Source: Boswellia sacra (taxonomy: Eukaryota; Streptophyta; Magnoliopsida; Sapindales; Burseraceae). From it: a stretch of DNA of 64,000 nucleotides. How positions within the stretch are numbered: the first letter of the stretch is position 1; each line of letters begins with the position of its first letter. The position numbers and the translations under genes were made by a program. Below the pieces are notes generated by a model. That model saw only the letters and a list, made by a program, of their open reading frames with translations, searched no databases and was not told the DNA's origin. Positions 36,746-49,499 of the stretch are shown here, piece by piece. The DNA lies in assembly GCA_013180625.2 (NCBI GenBank), contig SNVD02010999.1, positions 451,305 to 515,304 of the forward strand. The letters run 5' to 3'.

Positions 36746-38421
36746 GAAACTTTTCGCCTTTAGGATTGTTTGAGTATATTCCCAAAGTTCCATTGAATTG
36801 CACGCTCAATGGAATGGAGAACTTTTAACATCTTGGACTAGTATGAGAATCGTTGTTTATAGGGCGTGATTTGCTAATGATTGCTCCTGCTGTGGAGCTG
36901 TAACATGCTCTCTAATTGTAGATTTTTAGCACCGATCTCTTTTACTGTTTTGAAACTCGCGAGGTTAATTCTACTTAGATTTGGCATTAAAGCAATCCCA
37001 TTATTATTATTATTATTTTTAATGAAAATCAAGTTCTCTTTTAATATTAGAAACAAGATAATGCATTCCTCTTTCATTTTACTTATTAAAAGAATGAAGC
37101 AACAAAAAGGACGCAAGAAGTCATGCAAGGAACGGTGGAAACTGAACTCATGAATTCTTTAAAATTTCTTGATTGAAGGCCCACCTTTCCACCGCCAATT
37201 TCGACCGAAAACTGTCAGTGGCTCTTGTGGCTCATGAGTCATAAACTGTTGAATCAAACTGACCAAATCTGTTGCACATATGTTTTAGCAATTTGATGAC
37301 ATCACAGCCTTTCAAAGATCGGTTATGCTCCGAACAAACGGTTGTTATTAGTCCAATCAGTATACAACCCTGGATATATTAAATTTGTATTACCGAATTC
37401 ACAATCTTCAATAACAAAAAAGTAATACTCAAAAGGTTTCCTACGCTCCAAGGATGGCACAGCACGCTGTTACTTGGTTACTAGTTAAGATTGCCAGGGC
37501 CCAAGATCTTTTTATTTTTTATGCACTTTTCACTGTAATGGTCCCAAAGGCTGCCGTGCACGTGGCATATTATCTTGTCCTTTGGTTCTTCCCAAAGATT
37601 CAGATTTCAGAATTTTGCACCCAAAATTATCTAATTCTAGCCAACTACCCAAACAGATCTTTTTGGATGAAGTAATGGGTTACAAGCTAAAGTTCAGTAG
37701 TTAGTTATTATCTGCCTCCCACCCATGCCTTTCTTGGTTCGACAATATGTCAATGTCTATGTTGCTCAATGCTTCCCTTTTCATTTGATTAAGAATCTAA
37801 TTATACGCTTGATCTGTAGATACTCTTTAAAATCTTATGAGCTTTCTATTTTTGACTTTATGGTATTGAGCTATTAACTAATTTGTACAAAAATTGTGCC
37901 AACGAGAAGTTATAAGACGCATAACATTGTTGTCATTGATAATTTATTTTATTTTATTAACAGATACTATCTTGAATAGAAAATTAGGTAACAATAGTTA
38001 TACCAAGAGATAGTAAATATTTTCTCTCTCGTTCTTTTTGGTAGATTGGATATTTAGAATATGCTCAACCAACAAAAGCAAAAGCAAATATCAACCCTAA
38101 ATCTGACTCAATTTTTATTTTAACTATAATCAGTATCCACGAACACATATCCAGTTGACTGGAAATTGGTTTTCCAGGGGAACAAGACAACAAACAAGAG
38201 CCACTAACCAGTAAATCTAAAATATATTAGATCAATCAAGTTTTGTACGCATGAATTGTTTCTCCAGCTCCAGGTAGAGTTCCAAATCAAGCACAAGCAC
38301 AAGCACAAGCACATATAAATGATAGATACACCCATGAATGATGACAAGTTTTTTCATAACCATTCCTGATTATCTAACTAGCAAATTACTAAACTAAGTA
38401 AGCAAACCATGTTTTCCCAAT
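36746..38421. other. Intergenic region, ASPM to HSP15.4
   Basis: 3' flanks of two convergent genes. No further gene seen. Contains an (ATT)n run near 37000-37017 and a 6-bp microsatellite (AGCACA)n at about 38290-38313. A 73-codon ORF at 37454-37675 has no recognisable domain. Confidence 0.55.
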
Positions 38422-38932
38422 TCAAGCAGCTCTTGCAAGAATTTCAAGAGTTTCAGGCACATCAGCTGGATCAATAAAGAAACCCCGCCTGGTGAAAGCT
38501 CTTGGCACAGTGACTGTCAAGACACCATTTTCAAAACCAGCTGATATTCCCTCGATATTGATCCTACCCGGAAGCCTGAATTTCCTCATGAAGCTCTTAG
38601 CAGGCTTGGTGGATTCGTCAGTGGCCTGAGTTCGGATTATGAGGTATCTTGAATCCTCAACTTCCACCTTTATCTCCTCTTTCCTCACACCTGTCACAAC
38701 ATAAGAAAACAAGAAAATATTACAAATCTAATCACAACATACCAAGAAAAAAAAAATCTACCAGGTTTGAAGTTCTGAGGGCTTGGTTACCAGGGAGGTC
38801 AGCAGAGTAAATGTGAGATTCGGGGGTTTGGGTCCAGTGAACATAGTTTTCAGGGATGATTGGATAGGAAAGAAGGGCATGAGAGCTAAGGAGGTAGTGC
38901 CAGGGAGATGGCTGATAGGCTGCAAACTCCAT
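38422..38932 (-). CDS. HSP15.4: 15.4-kDa class V small heat shock protein
   Basis: Two exons, 38932-38791 and 38690-38422, give 136 aa, about the size implied by the family name. Exon 1 encodes MEFAAYQPSPWHYLLSSHAL and ends within the alpha-crystallin domain at SADLPG. Exon 2 continues GVRKEEIKVEVED and carries the conserved GVLTVTVP motif near the end (about 108-115). Class V sHSPs are ATP-independent chaperones, usually cytosolic or nuclear, and some are expressed in development as well as on heat. An intron at this site is characteristic of this class rather than of the intronless class I genes. No perfect heat-shock element cluster was found in the 200 bp upstream. The neighbours suggest no operon-like relation. 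Confidence 0.92.
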
Positions 38933-41361
38933 GGCCTTTCCTGTGAAAAAATTGACCTTTTTTCGTTGAATGTAAGATGGGGAGTGGCTTGGCTTGGCTT
39001 GTTGGAAGTGTCTTGTCCTCAGTCCTGACCTCTTTACAGGCAAATGGGGCAAATGGGCAAATTGCCTGGTTGGGGTTAAAAGGTTATTGGCTAATCAAAA
39101 CTTTAAAAGGTTATAATGCCAAACATAAAACTTTAAAAACTTGTAAAAATTTATGTAGCACGACTTATATGAAATATATATCAGAATTTGAAAAACTTAA
39201 AATTAAGCATTTAACATGTGTAAAATATAAATGAAATATTGGACTAACAATTTATTAAGCGTGATGTACACGTACCTTGAAGCAAAACTTTACACAACAT
39301 AACCCTCTATCTTTGGGAAATGATTTATGCCAAAATTCATGGTGCAGACTTAAAAGTAACTTAATTGGAAAATGACAAGCCTACCCAGAAATAATTTTGA
39401 AGATGATGAGTTGGTGGTTTGAAATTTTTATCCAATTGGGATTTTATTTTGACTAATCAATTGTGACTTGTTAACTAAAGATACGTAGAATCTCCCATTT
39501 GGGATCCACCTGATGAAAAATGCCGTATAGGAAAGCAGCCATTGCCAATTGACTAGTCTTATTTTAGTGTAGATTGCGTTAAAATATAATCTTTCGCTAC
39601 GAAATTTTCTTAATATCAATAAAATATTTGTAATAATAAGATAAATAGATTTATTTATTTATAAGAATCTATTTGCTTTATATATATATCTTCAGCCAAA
39701 AGTTTCCTTCGATTAGGTGATTTTACTGCTTCATGTACTTAATATCAGAAAACTTTTTTTGATGCATGTGTCTTTAAACACATCTTAACAACAAAAGTTA
39801 TTTAATTATTTATCATTATTATTATTATTATCATTATTGGTATTATATTATCTTATAAAATTGAGGCACTTTGACATCGATACACTGTCCAATTCAATTG
39901 TTTTACTTCAAGAAGAGAAATCAATGAGAAGTTCAAGGAGTTTAGGCAGACATCAAGTTCTACCATACGAACAACTGAGTTCCATTTGTCCGCTCAACTT
40001 TTGAGGATCATTTAGTGAATATTTACTTCCATCGAAGAAATTACTCGTAGATAACAAGAAAGTCAAATCAATTCATAATCATAAATAGAGGTCGAAATTG
40101 CGTCCTAAATTCACTCTAAAACAGGGAACCATCATCTAAGAAAGACATTTAAGTCCACTCAACATCAAAAGATGTTAGACAAGTCCTGCAAAGATGAGGA
40201 GGAACCAATAGAATTGAATCACTGGCTAACCTCTCTTCTCTTGATTGAAGAAGCTACATGAGAGTGCCAATTCAAGCAATTTCCAATATAATTGTAAAAC
40301 AAGACCATGTTTGTGACCAGTATTGATATTTAGTCAGAGGAAAAACTAGCAACTTACAAATATGATGAATATACTAAAGACGATCACAAGTTTCTCAATT
40401 TCTTCTGAGAAGATCTGCTGCTTCATTTTTGCCACTGTACGGGTTCTGTATCAAACTCAAATCAATAACTGTTGTTTTTGGATAATTGATTCAGTTGTAT
40501 TGAAACTCAGCAAGTCCATTGTGCCTTTATTTCTATGAAGGGTAATTTCAGGTGGATCTTTGAATAAATAAATAAACTCGTATCTAAGAACTCATGAAAG
40601 GAAATCTCGGATTGTCGCAATTACCGTTTCGAACAGGGGCTACATGAACTGTTTGTCAAGTGAAACTAATGGGAAGGAGTTTTGTTTCTTATCAAGACGG
40701 GGGCAAATAATAGTAATAATGATAGTAAAAGAGAACGGTTATGGGAGATAAATAAAGAGAAGTAACCTGAACTAGGATAATGATGCTTTTCTTCGGGGAA
40801 TTCAACTTTATGAGAATTCCTTTCCCACATGCATATAAAAGTTGAGCTGTCTATTAGTACCAAGATGCAGTCAAGTCATTTAGAATAAGATTTAATAAGT
40901 TGGCTGGCTAACAATGAGCTTCAATTCTGCACCAAATTGACTATGGAGTGAATCATAATGTATACTATGCAGCCTGACAAGCATGATTGCATGACTAATG
41001 GAACTTCCGTGGTAAATTTGGTTAAGGAAGAATCAAGTTAGGTTGAGTGAATCATGCAGAGGATTACAATCAAAGAATAAACACTTGCTCACAGAAGGCA
41101 GAAGTTGTAATCAACACTTGACGGAAAAATGGAAAAATCTGAAGCTTACAGCAGCAGAAGTTGTATCCAACAATCAATGATTTAAAAATAATGAAGTAAA
41201 AGAGAGATAGAGAGGGGTAGGAGGATAAATGAGCGAGGTAAATATCATAAATTACCTACAAGCCTAAATTGCCTCACAGGCTCTCACTTCATAAGTTCAT
41301 TCCCTATTTGCATATCTCAGTCATTACCCCAGCATAAGTTTGGTTTCAGGCTGAAGTCCAA
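38933..41361. other. Intergenic region, HSP15.4 to MYND gene
   Basis: Upstream region of HSP15.4 (minus strand) and the 3' flank of the MYND gene. AT-rich; short ORFs such as 39428-39619 and 40666-40863 have no recognised domain and no splice context. I see nothing else to annotate. Confidence 0.5.
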
Positions 41362-43704
41362 CTATGTATTGACCCCAAACACAAAACCATTGCTATAGGA
41401 AGGAAGATTGATGGAAGGCCCATGATTTCTCACTGGTGAGCGGAAGGGATTAGGCGTTACAGGGTGGGTGATATGTAATCCAGCACTACGAAGAACCTGT
41501 TTAGCATTAGCACATGAAATTTCAGACTGATCGGTAAAGAAAGCTGGAAAACCCATGGCTTTGATGACATCAAGAGCTGCACCCCAGCTTCCATTCCTAT
41601 CCAATCCACAGTTCAATGCAACAATAACATGAGGGGAAGGAAGGTAAGTGGCTTCCTCCTGATAAACTCCCCTCAAAAGATTCACCCTCACTCTGCTACT
41701 TATTCCAGAAGTTGTTCCAGACAAATTTGTAGGAACTTCAGGTCCCACCATTACTATTTGTATATTACCCGATCCATTAAGCAAATGACCAATCTCTGCA
41801 AATGCTGGCATCCAGTCCAACTCTCCTTCTGGTCCAAGGTAGTGAAGAATGACTTCTTTCCCTTGGAGCAATCGGTTCTTCGAACTAATACTGAGAGCCG
41901 TTAATATGTAATAGACTGTCAAAGGATGGGAGAGAATGTCAGCAACAGGGCTTGATAAAGGCAGTGACCGAAGATTATAGTACTCTGACCAACCAGAAAG
42001 AAGGATTGGGCTTGAGATTCCATCTCGTAGGCGATTGTGAAAAGGTGAATCTCGAGGATACTCTTCATCGTCCAGCCCACCCCAGGAGTCCCACAGCCCC
42101 CCTTTAACAGGAAGGAGTCCAAAAGGATAGTGAGAATAGCAACTGCACTTCCTCCTCCACATGCCCTTCTGATGGATACCTAATGCTTCAAGCCATTTAC
42201 AAGGCTGGTCAGCAGAGCAGGGGAACATGAAGATTTTCATTGCCAGCTCTTCCTCCCTTTCCATCATAGCCTTGTAAAGACCACATATGCTTTTATGACT
42301 GTCTTTCCAGTGCTGCTTCTGGCAGATAGAACTGCAATAAATTACTGCTCGACAGCGTCCACAACATATAGACTGATCTACATGAATTTCTTTCTCACAC
42401 ATTTCACACTGCCTCAAGCTGCCATTTGAGTTCACTCTTCCATCATCAAAGATTTCTTCCTTTGGTGGTTCAGCATACTTAGTGGGCGTGGAGCTAGCTG
42501 TTGAGCTAGCCTTCTCATCATAAGCCCGACCAGGAGGATGTGAGACAGTAACTGCAACAAGGTCATAACCCTTGGCCATTTCTGGAGGCCATTGCACGTC
42601 AACAGTCTCTATAAATGGTTCAAAATGCACCAACCTTGACCACTTTGGACCACCATCAGTATCTACCTGAAGCAATGAGTGCACCAATGAAATGGCTCTC
42701 ATGACTGCATAGACAAACCTAAGCTCCTCAAGAGTTGGATTCCTAAACCGAAGCTCACCTGAAGATGTACAACGCGCAACATCAATAACAGGAAACCTAT
42801 CAGTTCCCGACACTTCCAATGACAAAGACTTGATCATTTTCTTATTTGATGGAAACATCAAAGACTCAACCTCATATGTGACTCTCAAAAGCTCAACATT
42901 TGGAACCCGAACTGTCTCTCTTGAGCCCGTCATCCTCTTACCATCATTTTCATTTCTGAACATATAAAACCCAATATCTCCACCATCACCTCCCACAAAC
43001 TGAACACAGGGGAAAGGCTGTTTCTTATTGGACCAATCTGAATCCTTCCCAACTCGGATACCAAATAGATGCCCAGGGCGCAATCTCTTCCATGGTTCTG
43101 TTCTATATAGAGCTGCTGAAGCTCTATACAATGACTTGATAAAATTGGGAGCAATTCCTTCAACTTTCATAAGGCAAGTTCCAGATCCGGGACCCAGCCC
43201 AGGGCCAGACCCAAATTGCTCCTGGAATCTATCAAACAAGTTCTTCAAATGCAAGTCCATCTCAGCTCCAGTACCAGATCCAAGCAAATCCTTAAAAACT
43301 CCAAAAACCCAACAACAAGGAGCTAGATCTTTGTTTTGACAATGCACAGATCCTAAAAGAATAAAAATCTACAGTTGACACAATCATAAAGGGTCCACAA
43401 ATTCTCATAAAAGTTCCCCCTTTACTCCGTGATATATCTATCTTAAAGCAAGAACCTTGAAACTCCCATGAGACATCAAACCGTGAAGATAAAAGAGAAA
43501 GCAGGTCTACCCACGTTGTCAAAAACTTCACAAATTCCAATCCTGATAAAGGCTTCTAATCTTAATCCTGGGAATTATAAAATGAAGTCTAATGAATAGG
43601 AGATCATACAGATTTAGAAAAAATTGAATGGAGATAAAATGTAATTCCAGAACTTGTAAAGATTAAGATTAGGGTTTACACTTACCAAATAAAAGCTCCC
43701 TCAT
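41362..43704 (-). CDS. MYND zinc-finger protein (ZMYND15-like), two exons
   Basis: Exon 1 (43704-43686, 19 nt) encodes MRELLF plus one base; exon 2 (43352-41362) completes a 669-aa protein. The long exon 2 frame has no ATG at its start (the first codons read GSVHCQ), which is why the small upstream exon with a GTAAG donor and TTTTAG acceptor is preferred; otherwise translation would start at ATG 43260. The MYND finger (about 322-363: CEMCEKEIHVDQ, CCGRCRAVIYCS, CQKQHW, HKSIC) has the full Cys/His set. The N-terminal third and the C-terminal region (GPEVPTNLSG..., HPVTPNPFRSP) resemble plant 'zinc finger MYND domain-containing protein 15' homologs. The function is unknown; MYND domains usually mediate protein contacts. 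It is convergent with no neighbour and independent. Confidence 0.88.
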
Positions 43705-44264
43705 AAGTTCCTGATGATGAACTTAAATGTGGAAACTATCAGATCCCAGAGCGTTTCGGACATAGAATGGAAGTACAAGTAGAGTGACGTTTACTATGTC
43801 ATGACTCATGACTGACACCAGTAACTGCCTTGCTAAACACAGTTGTGAGACTAGTTTGACCATTTTGTACACTTTTTATTCTTTTCTTTAATATTCTTTT
43901 AGCTAGTTTTTCTTTTAAAAAACAAATTATATTATTGCTTTACAAGAAGCATTGTTCCTTTATCTTTTCACTTGTCACATCATTCTCTTGTCTGTATAAT
44001 AGAAGTTACATCATATGTATACATTATTTAAGAAGAATGTAATTATTTATTCTATATACAATGTATCAGAGTCCTGTTAACATGTCTCGTATCTTTTGTT
44101 AAAACATAGTGAATAAAAATAATCTGTATGCTTTAACTGTTTTTTAGAAAAAAACATTGACCTCGTAACCTCTCGAGGTAATGTTTTCATTGATAAATAA
44201 CTAATTTTGTGTTCAAATGTGTAATTTAGTTATATAATAAATTGAACATCGTTAGATCATATTG
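43705..44264. other. 5' region of MYND gene up to the Copia insertion
   Basis: Includes the MYND 5' UTR and promoter (minus strand) and ends at the TSD of the large Copia element (ATTAT, 44265-44269). AT-rich, no gene seen. Confidence 0.5.
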
Positions 44265-44410
44265 ATTATTGAAAGTTCTGGAGGTATGCGGTTACAAATA
44301 TCAATACACTTAACTGTAACGTAAAACAACACAGGAGGATTTTTACGTGGTTCGGTTTATAAAAACCTACGTCCACGGACAGCTATTGAGTTGCAATTCA
44401 CTATGCTCTT

Positions 44411-44885
44411 TGTTATGGCCATAATAATATTGGGCCTCAATTATTTCTAATTCAGTAAGCCCATTACTGAAGCCCACTAATATGGGCCCATTATCTGGGT
44501 CTCACAATGACCCAGCCTCAATTATTTTTAATTCAGTAAGCCCATTACTGAAGCCCATTATCTGGGCCTGTTATCTGGGTCCCACAATGACCCATCTCGA
44601 CTCCTATATAAACCCTCCGAGTCATTACTCAAGGTATGCACACTTTTATGAACTTATTCTCTCTCTAGATTTCCTTTACTTTTGAGAGCTTCTCTCTCTA
44701 GGAAATTCTCCCAGAGAATTCCGGAGTGCCGGAAACTGACTTGAGCGTCGGAGGGTCACCGTCGGCAACACCGCCGGCACCCCTGACTGTTTTTCTTTGC
44801 TCGCAGGACTGGACCCGATGTACCACCCGAGCTCCGACCCGCTTCCCGACCCGCGTCCCGGCCGTCCGGAAACCGTGCATCAACA
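44411..44885 (+). repeat. 5' LTR of inner element
   Basis: 475 bp with a TATATAAA box at 44605-44612, mid-LTR, and repeated GTAAGCCCATTACTG phrases in U3. Pairs with 50358-50832. Confidence 0.92.
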
Positions 44886-45499
44886 GTTGGCGCCGTCTGT
44901 GGGAAACGACTATCTAAGCCTCTTTAGTTGTTGCTCCCATCCAAACGTACTCAAACACATCATGAGTCACGAATCCCAACACTCAACCTCCCTAGAGGTT
45001 GACGAAAAAATCGAGGTAGAAGCATCTCCCTGACGCCAAAGGGTAATTGACACAGGGAGAGCTTTAGTGATATCCTCTGGGGTGGAGCCTAACCTCAGGT
45101 AACCCCGACTTCCACTTAGAAGACTGAGGAGAGACAAGACGAATCGATTAATTACCATGGAACGTACCATGCGAAATTTTAGTGAACAAACGAACCGTAT
45201 GGTGACTATGTTCAACCAAGCATTTGGACAAAGTGCTCAGCAGGCTGCTGCTGGGAATAACCCAAGGAGTGCCATGGTAGTGCCTAATGTCCCGACGGAT
45301 GTCAATGGGCATCCTGACCTAGTCACCCAGACTTCTGGATTGCCTCGCCATCAGGTCATTCAACCAAATCTTCACCATCCTATTGTTCTCCATGCTGAAT
45401 ATTCGCCTCACGCATGAACTCCACCAATGTTCCGTGCAAAGTTGCAATCTTAGCCCCATGCATCTCCGATTGCTCCATCAAGCTCCCCTTCTGTTGAGC

Positions 45500-45800
45500 T
45501 TGTGGTATGCCAACCAGCGCCTTGCATGCCTCCCTGTGCGCCCCCAGCGCCTTGCATGCCTTCCCCTTGCGCACCCAGCGCCTTGCATGCCTCCCTGTGC
45601 GCCCCCAGCGCCTTGCATGCCTTCCCCTTGCGCGCCCAGCGCCTTGTATGCTTTCCTCCTGCGCGCCCAGCGCCTTGCATGCTTTCCTCCTGCGCGCCCA
45701 GCGCCTTGCACGCTTTCCTCCTGCGCGCCCAGCGCCTTGCATGCTTTCCTCCCGCGCGCCCAGCGCCTCGCATGCCTCCCCCTGCACGCCCAGCGCCTCG
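45500..45800 (+). repeat. About 30-bp GC-rich tandem repeats
   Basis: Roughly ten units built on CAGCGCCTTGCATGC followed by C/T-rich spacers (e.g. CTTTCCTCCTGCGCGCC). The unit length is close to a multiple of 3, so several frames stay open on both strands. Confidence 0.88.
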
Positions 45801-46555
45801 AGCTCGTCTCTACGCCCCCCGCCTTTGCGAGCTCGCCTCGCGCATTTGCATGCTTTCCCCCTGCGTGCCCAGCGCCTTGAGTGTTTTTTCATAGCGCGCC
45901 CTGCGCTCACTTGCTTCTCCCCTATGCGCCCCCGCGCGCATAACAGCTCGCCCTCGCGAGCTGCAGCGCGCCCAGCATCCTCACTGCTAAACTCTAATGG
46001 GCCCAGCCTCCATGTCGCCATTTTGTGGTGTGCTACCCGTGCGCATGCTTGCTACCCCGCAAGCGTCCCAGCCCGCATGCGTGCATGTGCTAGTGTCCAT
46101 GCGCTACGTTGCCCCCAACGTGCGCATAGCATCGTTGTGTCGCGCCCAACTCCCGTGTGTGCTCCACACATCATGCCCGTAACCCATACGTGCATGTTAT
46201 CTCACTATGCCACGCCCATCTCATGTGCGTGCCATACTACGCTCGCTATCAATTCATGCGTATGATTTCGTTGCGCTACACATCCCCCTGTGTCAGCATT
46301 CACATTACCTTGCGCTTCCCCTCGCGCATCAATCATGTCACACAGCGTCTCCACGCCTTGCTTAAGCACTCACCCATGTGCTTCTCATGGGCATGCACCC
46401 TTGCAGGCCCCTCCAAGCCATGGCGTAGCACAAGGCATGTTATGCCAGCCATGTGCGAAGATCAAGGGTGTAACAGTCAGCCTCCCACCACTTTTCAACC
46501 TCCAGTTCATTATCTGAGGTGGCAAAAAAAAAAAAAAAAAGCTGGGGGATTGTAT

Positions 46556-47870
46556 CGTAAATCCGCGGAAGCACGCCCGCGGAGGAAAAATTATTCAAAG
46601 TCTGAAAATCCGCGGAAGCACACCCGCGGAGGAAAGATTATTCAAGCTTGAAAATCCGCGGAAGCACACCCGCGGAGGAAAAATTATTAAAACTTGAAAA
46701 TCCGCGGAAGCACGCCCGCGGAGGAAAGATTGTTCAAGTTTGAAAATCCGCGGAAGCACACCCGCGGAGGTCCGCGGAAGCACACCCGCGGAGGAAAAAA
46801 TATTAAAACTTGAAAATCCGCGGAAGCACACCCGTGGAGGAAAGATTATTAAAACTTGAAAATCCGCGGAAGCACGCCCGCGGAGGAAAGATTGTTCAAG
46901 TTTGAAAATCCGCGGAAACACACCCGCGGAGGTCCGCGGAAGCACACCCGCAAAGGAAAAAATATTAAAACTTGAAAATCCGCGGAAGCACACTCGCGGA
47001 GGAAAGATTATTAAAACTTGAAAATCCGCGGAAGCACGCCCGCGGAGGAAAGATTGTTCAAGTTTGAAAATCCGCGGAAGCACACCCGCAGGCGGAGCAC
47101 ACCCGCGGAGGAAAAATTATTAAAACTTAAAAATCCGCAGAAGCACGCCCGCGGAGGAAAGATTGTTCAAGTTTGAAAATCCGCGGAAGCACACCCGCGG
47201 AGGAAAAAATATTAAAACTTGAAAATCCGCGGAAGCACGCCCGCGGAGGAAAGATTATTCAAGTTTGAAAATCCGTGGAAGCACACCCGCGGAGGAAAAA
47301 ATATTAAAACTTGAAAATCCGCGGAAGCACGCCCGCGGAGGAAAGATTATTCAAGTTTGAAAATCCGCGGAAGCACACCCGCGGAGGAAAGATTATTCAA
47401 GCTTGAAAATCCGCGGAAGCACACCCGCGGAGGAAAAATTATTAAAACTTGAAAATCCGCGGAAGCACGCCCGCGGAGGAAAAATTGTTCAAGTTTGAAA
47501 TTTCGCGGAAACACCCCCGCAAAATAAAAATTGAAGTTTGAAATTTCGTGGAAACACCCCCGCGAAATAAAAATAAAAGTTTGAAATTTCGCGGAAACAC
47601 TCCCGCGAAATAAAAATTGAAGTTTGAAATTTCACGGAAACACCCCCGCGAAATAAAAATAAAGGTTTGAAATTTCGCGGAAACACACCCGCGGAATAAA
47701 AATAGAAGTTTGAAAATCCGTGGAAACACCCCCGCGGAGAAAAAAATAAACGTTTGAAAATTCGCGGAAACACCCCCGCGGAGGAAAAAATGAAGGTTTG
47801 AAAGTTTGCAGGAGCACCGCCGCGGGAAAATAATGAAGTTTCGAAATTTTTCAGCAACACCCCCATAGTT
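46556..47870 (+). repeat. Hairpin-forming tandem array (about 31 units of about 43 bp)
   Basis: Units follow the plan ATCCGCGGAAGCACACCCGC, then GGAGGAAA, an AT-rich spacer and a shift into the next unit. Each has inverted arms TCCGCGG/CCGCGGA around an 8-nt loop. About 22 units of this form (46556-47497) grade into about 9 of a second form (47498-47870), TTTCGCGGAAACACC then CCCGCGAAA, with 8-9 bp arms. The spacer alternates between ATTATTAAAACTTG and ATTGTTCAAGTTTG. Blocks of four units (near 46712, 46870 and 47030) repeat as a higher-order unit, each with one short unit lacking the spacer. Confidence 0.9.
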
Positions 47871-47984
47871 AAAAAGTAAAATTTCAAAATTTGCCGAGAC
47901 GCCCCCGCATTAACCCGAATTTCTTCGGAGGGGTCCCTGCATGCTGCGTAAACGCTGCATGCCCCATGCAGCGCAGCCCGCGCA

Positions 47985-48215
47985 CCCGGGGTCGCGCAGC
48001 AGCTCGCCCGCGCGTCCAGGATCGCGCAGCAGCTCGCCCGCTTGCCCAGGAACGCGCAGCAGCTCACCCGCATGCCCAGGGACGCGCAGCAGCACTCCCG
48101 CTCGCCCAGGAACGCGCAGCAGCTCACCCGCGTGCCCAGGGACGCGCAGCAGCACTCCCGCTCGCCCAGGAACCCGCAGCAGCTCACCCGCGTGCCCAGG
48201 GACGCGCAGCAGCAT
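47985..48215 (+). repeat. 30-bp GC-rich tandem array
   Basis: Units GCGCAGCAGCTCACCCGC plus CCAGGGAC or CCAGGAAC recur about every 30 bp, alternating between two forms (CTCACCCGC.. and CACTCCCGC..). No coding constraint is evident. Confidence 0.85.
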
Positions 48216-48740
48216 GCCCAGCGCGCCCAGGCAGCGCGCCCAGGCAGCACGCGCAGCGCGCCCAGGCAGCACGTCCAGGCAGTGCGCCCAGGCAGCGCGC
48301 CCAGTGCGCCCAGGCAGCACGCCTCGCCCGCGACTCGCCCAGCACACCAGGCTCGCCCCTCGCCTGCTTTGCGCCTCTCCCTGCTTGCCCAGCATGTAGC
48401 CCTCCTGCCTCTCCCTCTCGCCCGTTATGCAGCTCGCCTGATCCTTCCGCGCGCCCAGCATGCGGTTCGCCTACGTCTCCAACATGGAGCGCCCAGCCCG
48501 AAGGCGAACATGCGCGCCCAGCTCGCCCAGGCGAGCTCGCGAAGAGCTCATGCACGTCCAGCTCGCCCATGCAAGCTCGCGGAACGCTCATGCACGCCCA
48601 GCGCGCCCAGGCAGCACGCCCAGGCAGCGCGCCCAGGCAGCACGCCCAGCGTGCCCAGGCTGCACGCCCAGCGCGCCCAGGCAGCACGCCCAGCACGCCC
48701 AACGCGCCCAGGCTGCACGCCCAGGCAGCACTCACAGCGC
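48215..48740 (+). repeat. Degenerate GCGCCCAGGCAGC repeat region
   Basis: Two dense stretches (48215-48320, 48600-48740) of about 14-bp words GCGCCCAGGCAGC/GCACGCCCAGGCAGC, separated by a GC-rich interval. All are in frame with the long but meaningless ORFs here. Confidence 0.8.
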
Positions 48741-49499
48741 GCCACAGCGCGCACGCATGCAGGCCACAGTGTGCGCGAGCCTGCTGTGCGCCCAGGCCCT
48801 CACGGCATGCCCGAATACACCCCTTCCCTCACGCACCTCGCCTACTTCTTCCTTGCGACCCATGCACAGTCAAACTTTCTTGTTTCCTTGGTGGTCTTAA
48901 CGTTATGTTAAGCAGATGAGGACAAGGGTTCAAGGTTGGCACGTAGCCAAAGAAGAAGCAATATGTATCCATTCACATATATATGCATGAAACCTTAAAG
49001 TCTGGACGCGCATGGGTTCAAGGCTTGGCAATCTGCCCTCAGCCTGAACCAATTCTGCTCGTGGCCTCGGTGGTCCAAACCTTATGTTTGGATATGATAA
49101 AGGGAACGGGTTCGAGCTTGGCATTTAGCATGCAGCATGAACTTTGAGCAATTAATTGAAAGAACAGCCCACCAGCGTCCCATGCATGCAGCACCCGGCG
49201 CCCTGTGCAACCCACAGCGCCCGGGCCCTCGCCCGCTCGCCCTTGCGCATGCAAGGCCTCGCAGGATCGATCCCGCGCGCCCAGGACCTCGCTAGGTCAT
49301 CTTACGTGCATAGTAGCTCGCCCACGCGACCCTGATGTGCACGCCGCTCGCCCATGCGGACTGATTCTCCTACACGCATGGCGACTGAAAAATTCTTGCT
49401 CGGATTAAAGAGTTCTGTTTGCTGGGGTCACTTACACTGCTTACCTCCAAGCCTAGAATAACTTAATAGTCCCTACGCCGACCCATTGGTCAACATGGG

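Noticed and set aside
38940..39300. Heat-shock elements upstream of HSP15.4
   Set aside because: No convincing three-unit nGAAn array was found by eye.
44962..45417. A host gene at 44962-45417
   Set aside because: Lies right after a PBS in an LTR element and resembles gag N-terminal remnants; no introns or domains.
46556..47870. CRISPR array
   Set aside because: Repeats of about 43 bp without unique spacers; eukaryotic LTR element context; no cas genes.
47489..48250. Long overlapping ORFs on both strands in the GC-rich arrays (e.g. 47891-48919 plus, 47489-48250 minus, 45507-46265 plus, 45380-46021 minus)
   Set aside because: They arise because tandem units have lengths near multiples of three and GC-rich DNA has few stops; many frames are open at once, none has a domain, and the composition is repetitive (A/P/R/C-rich).
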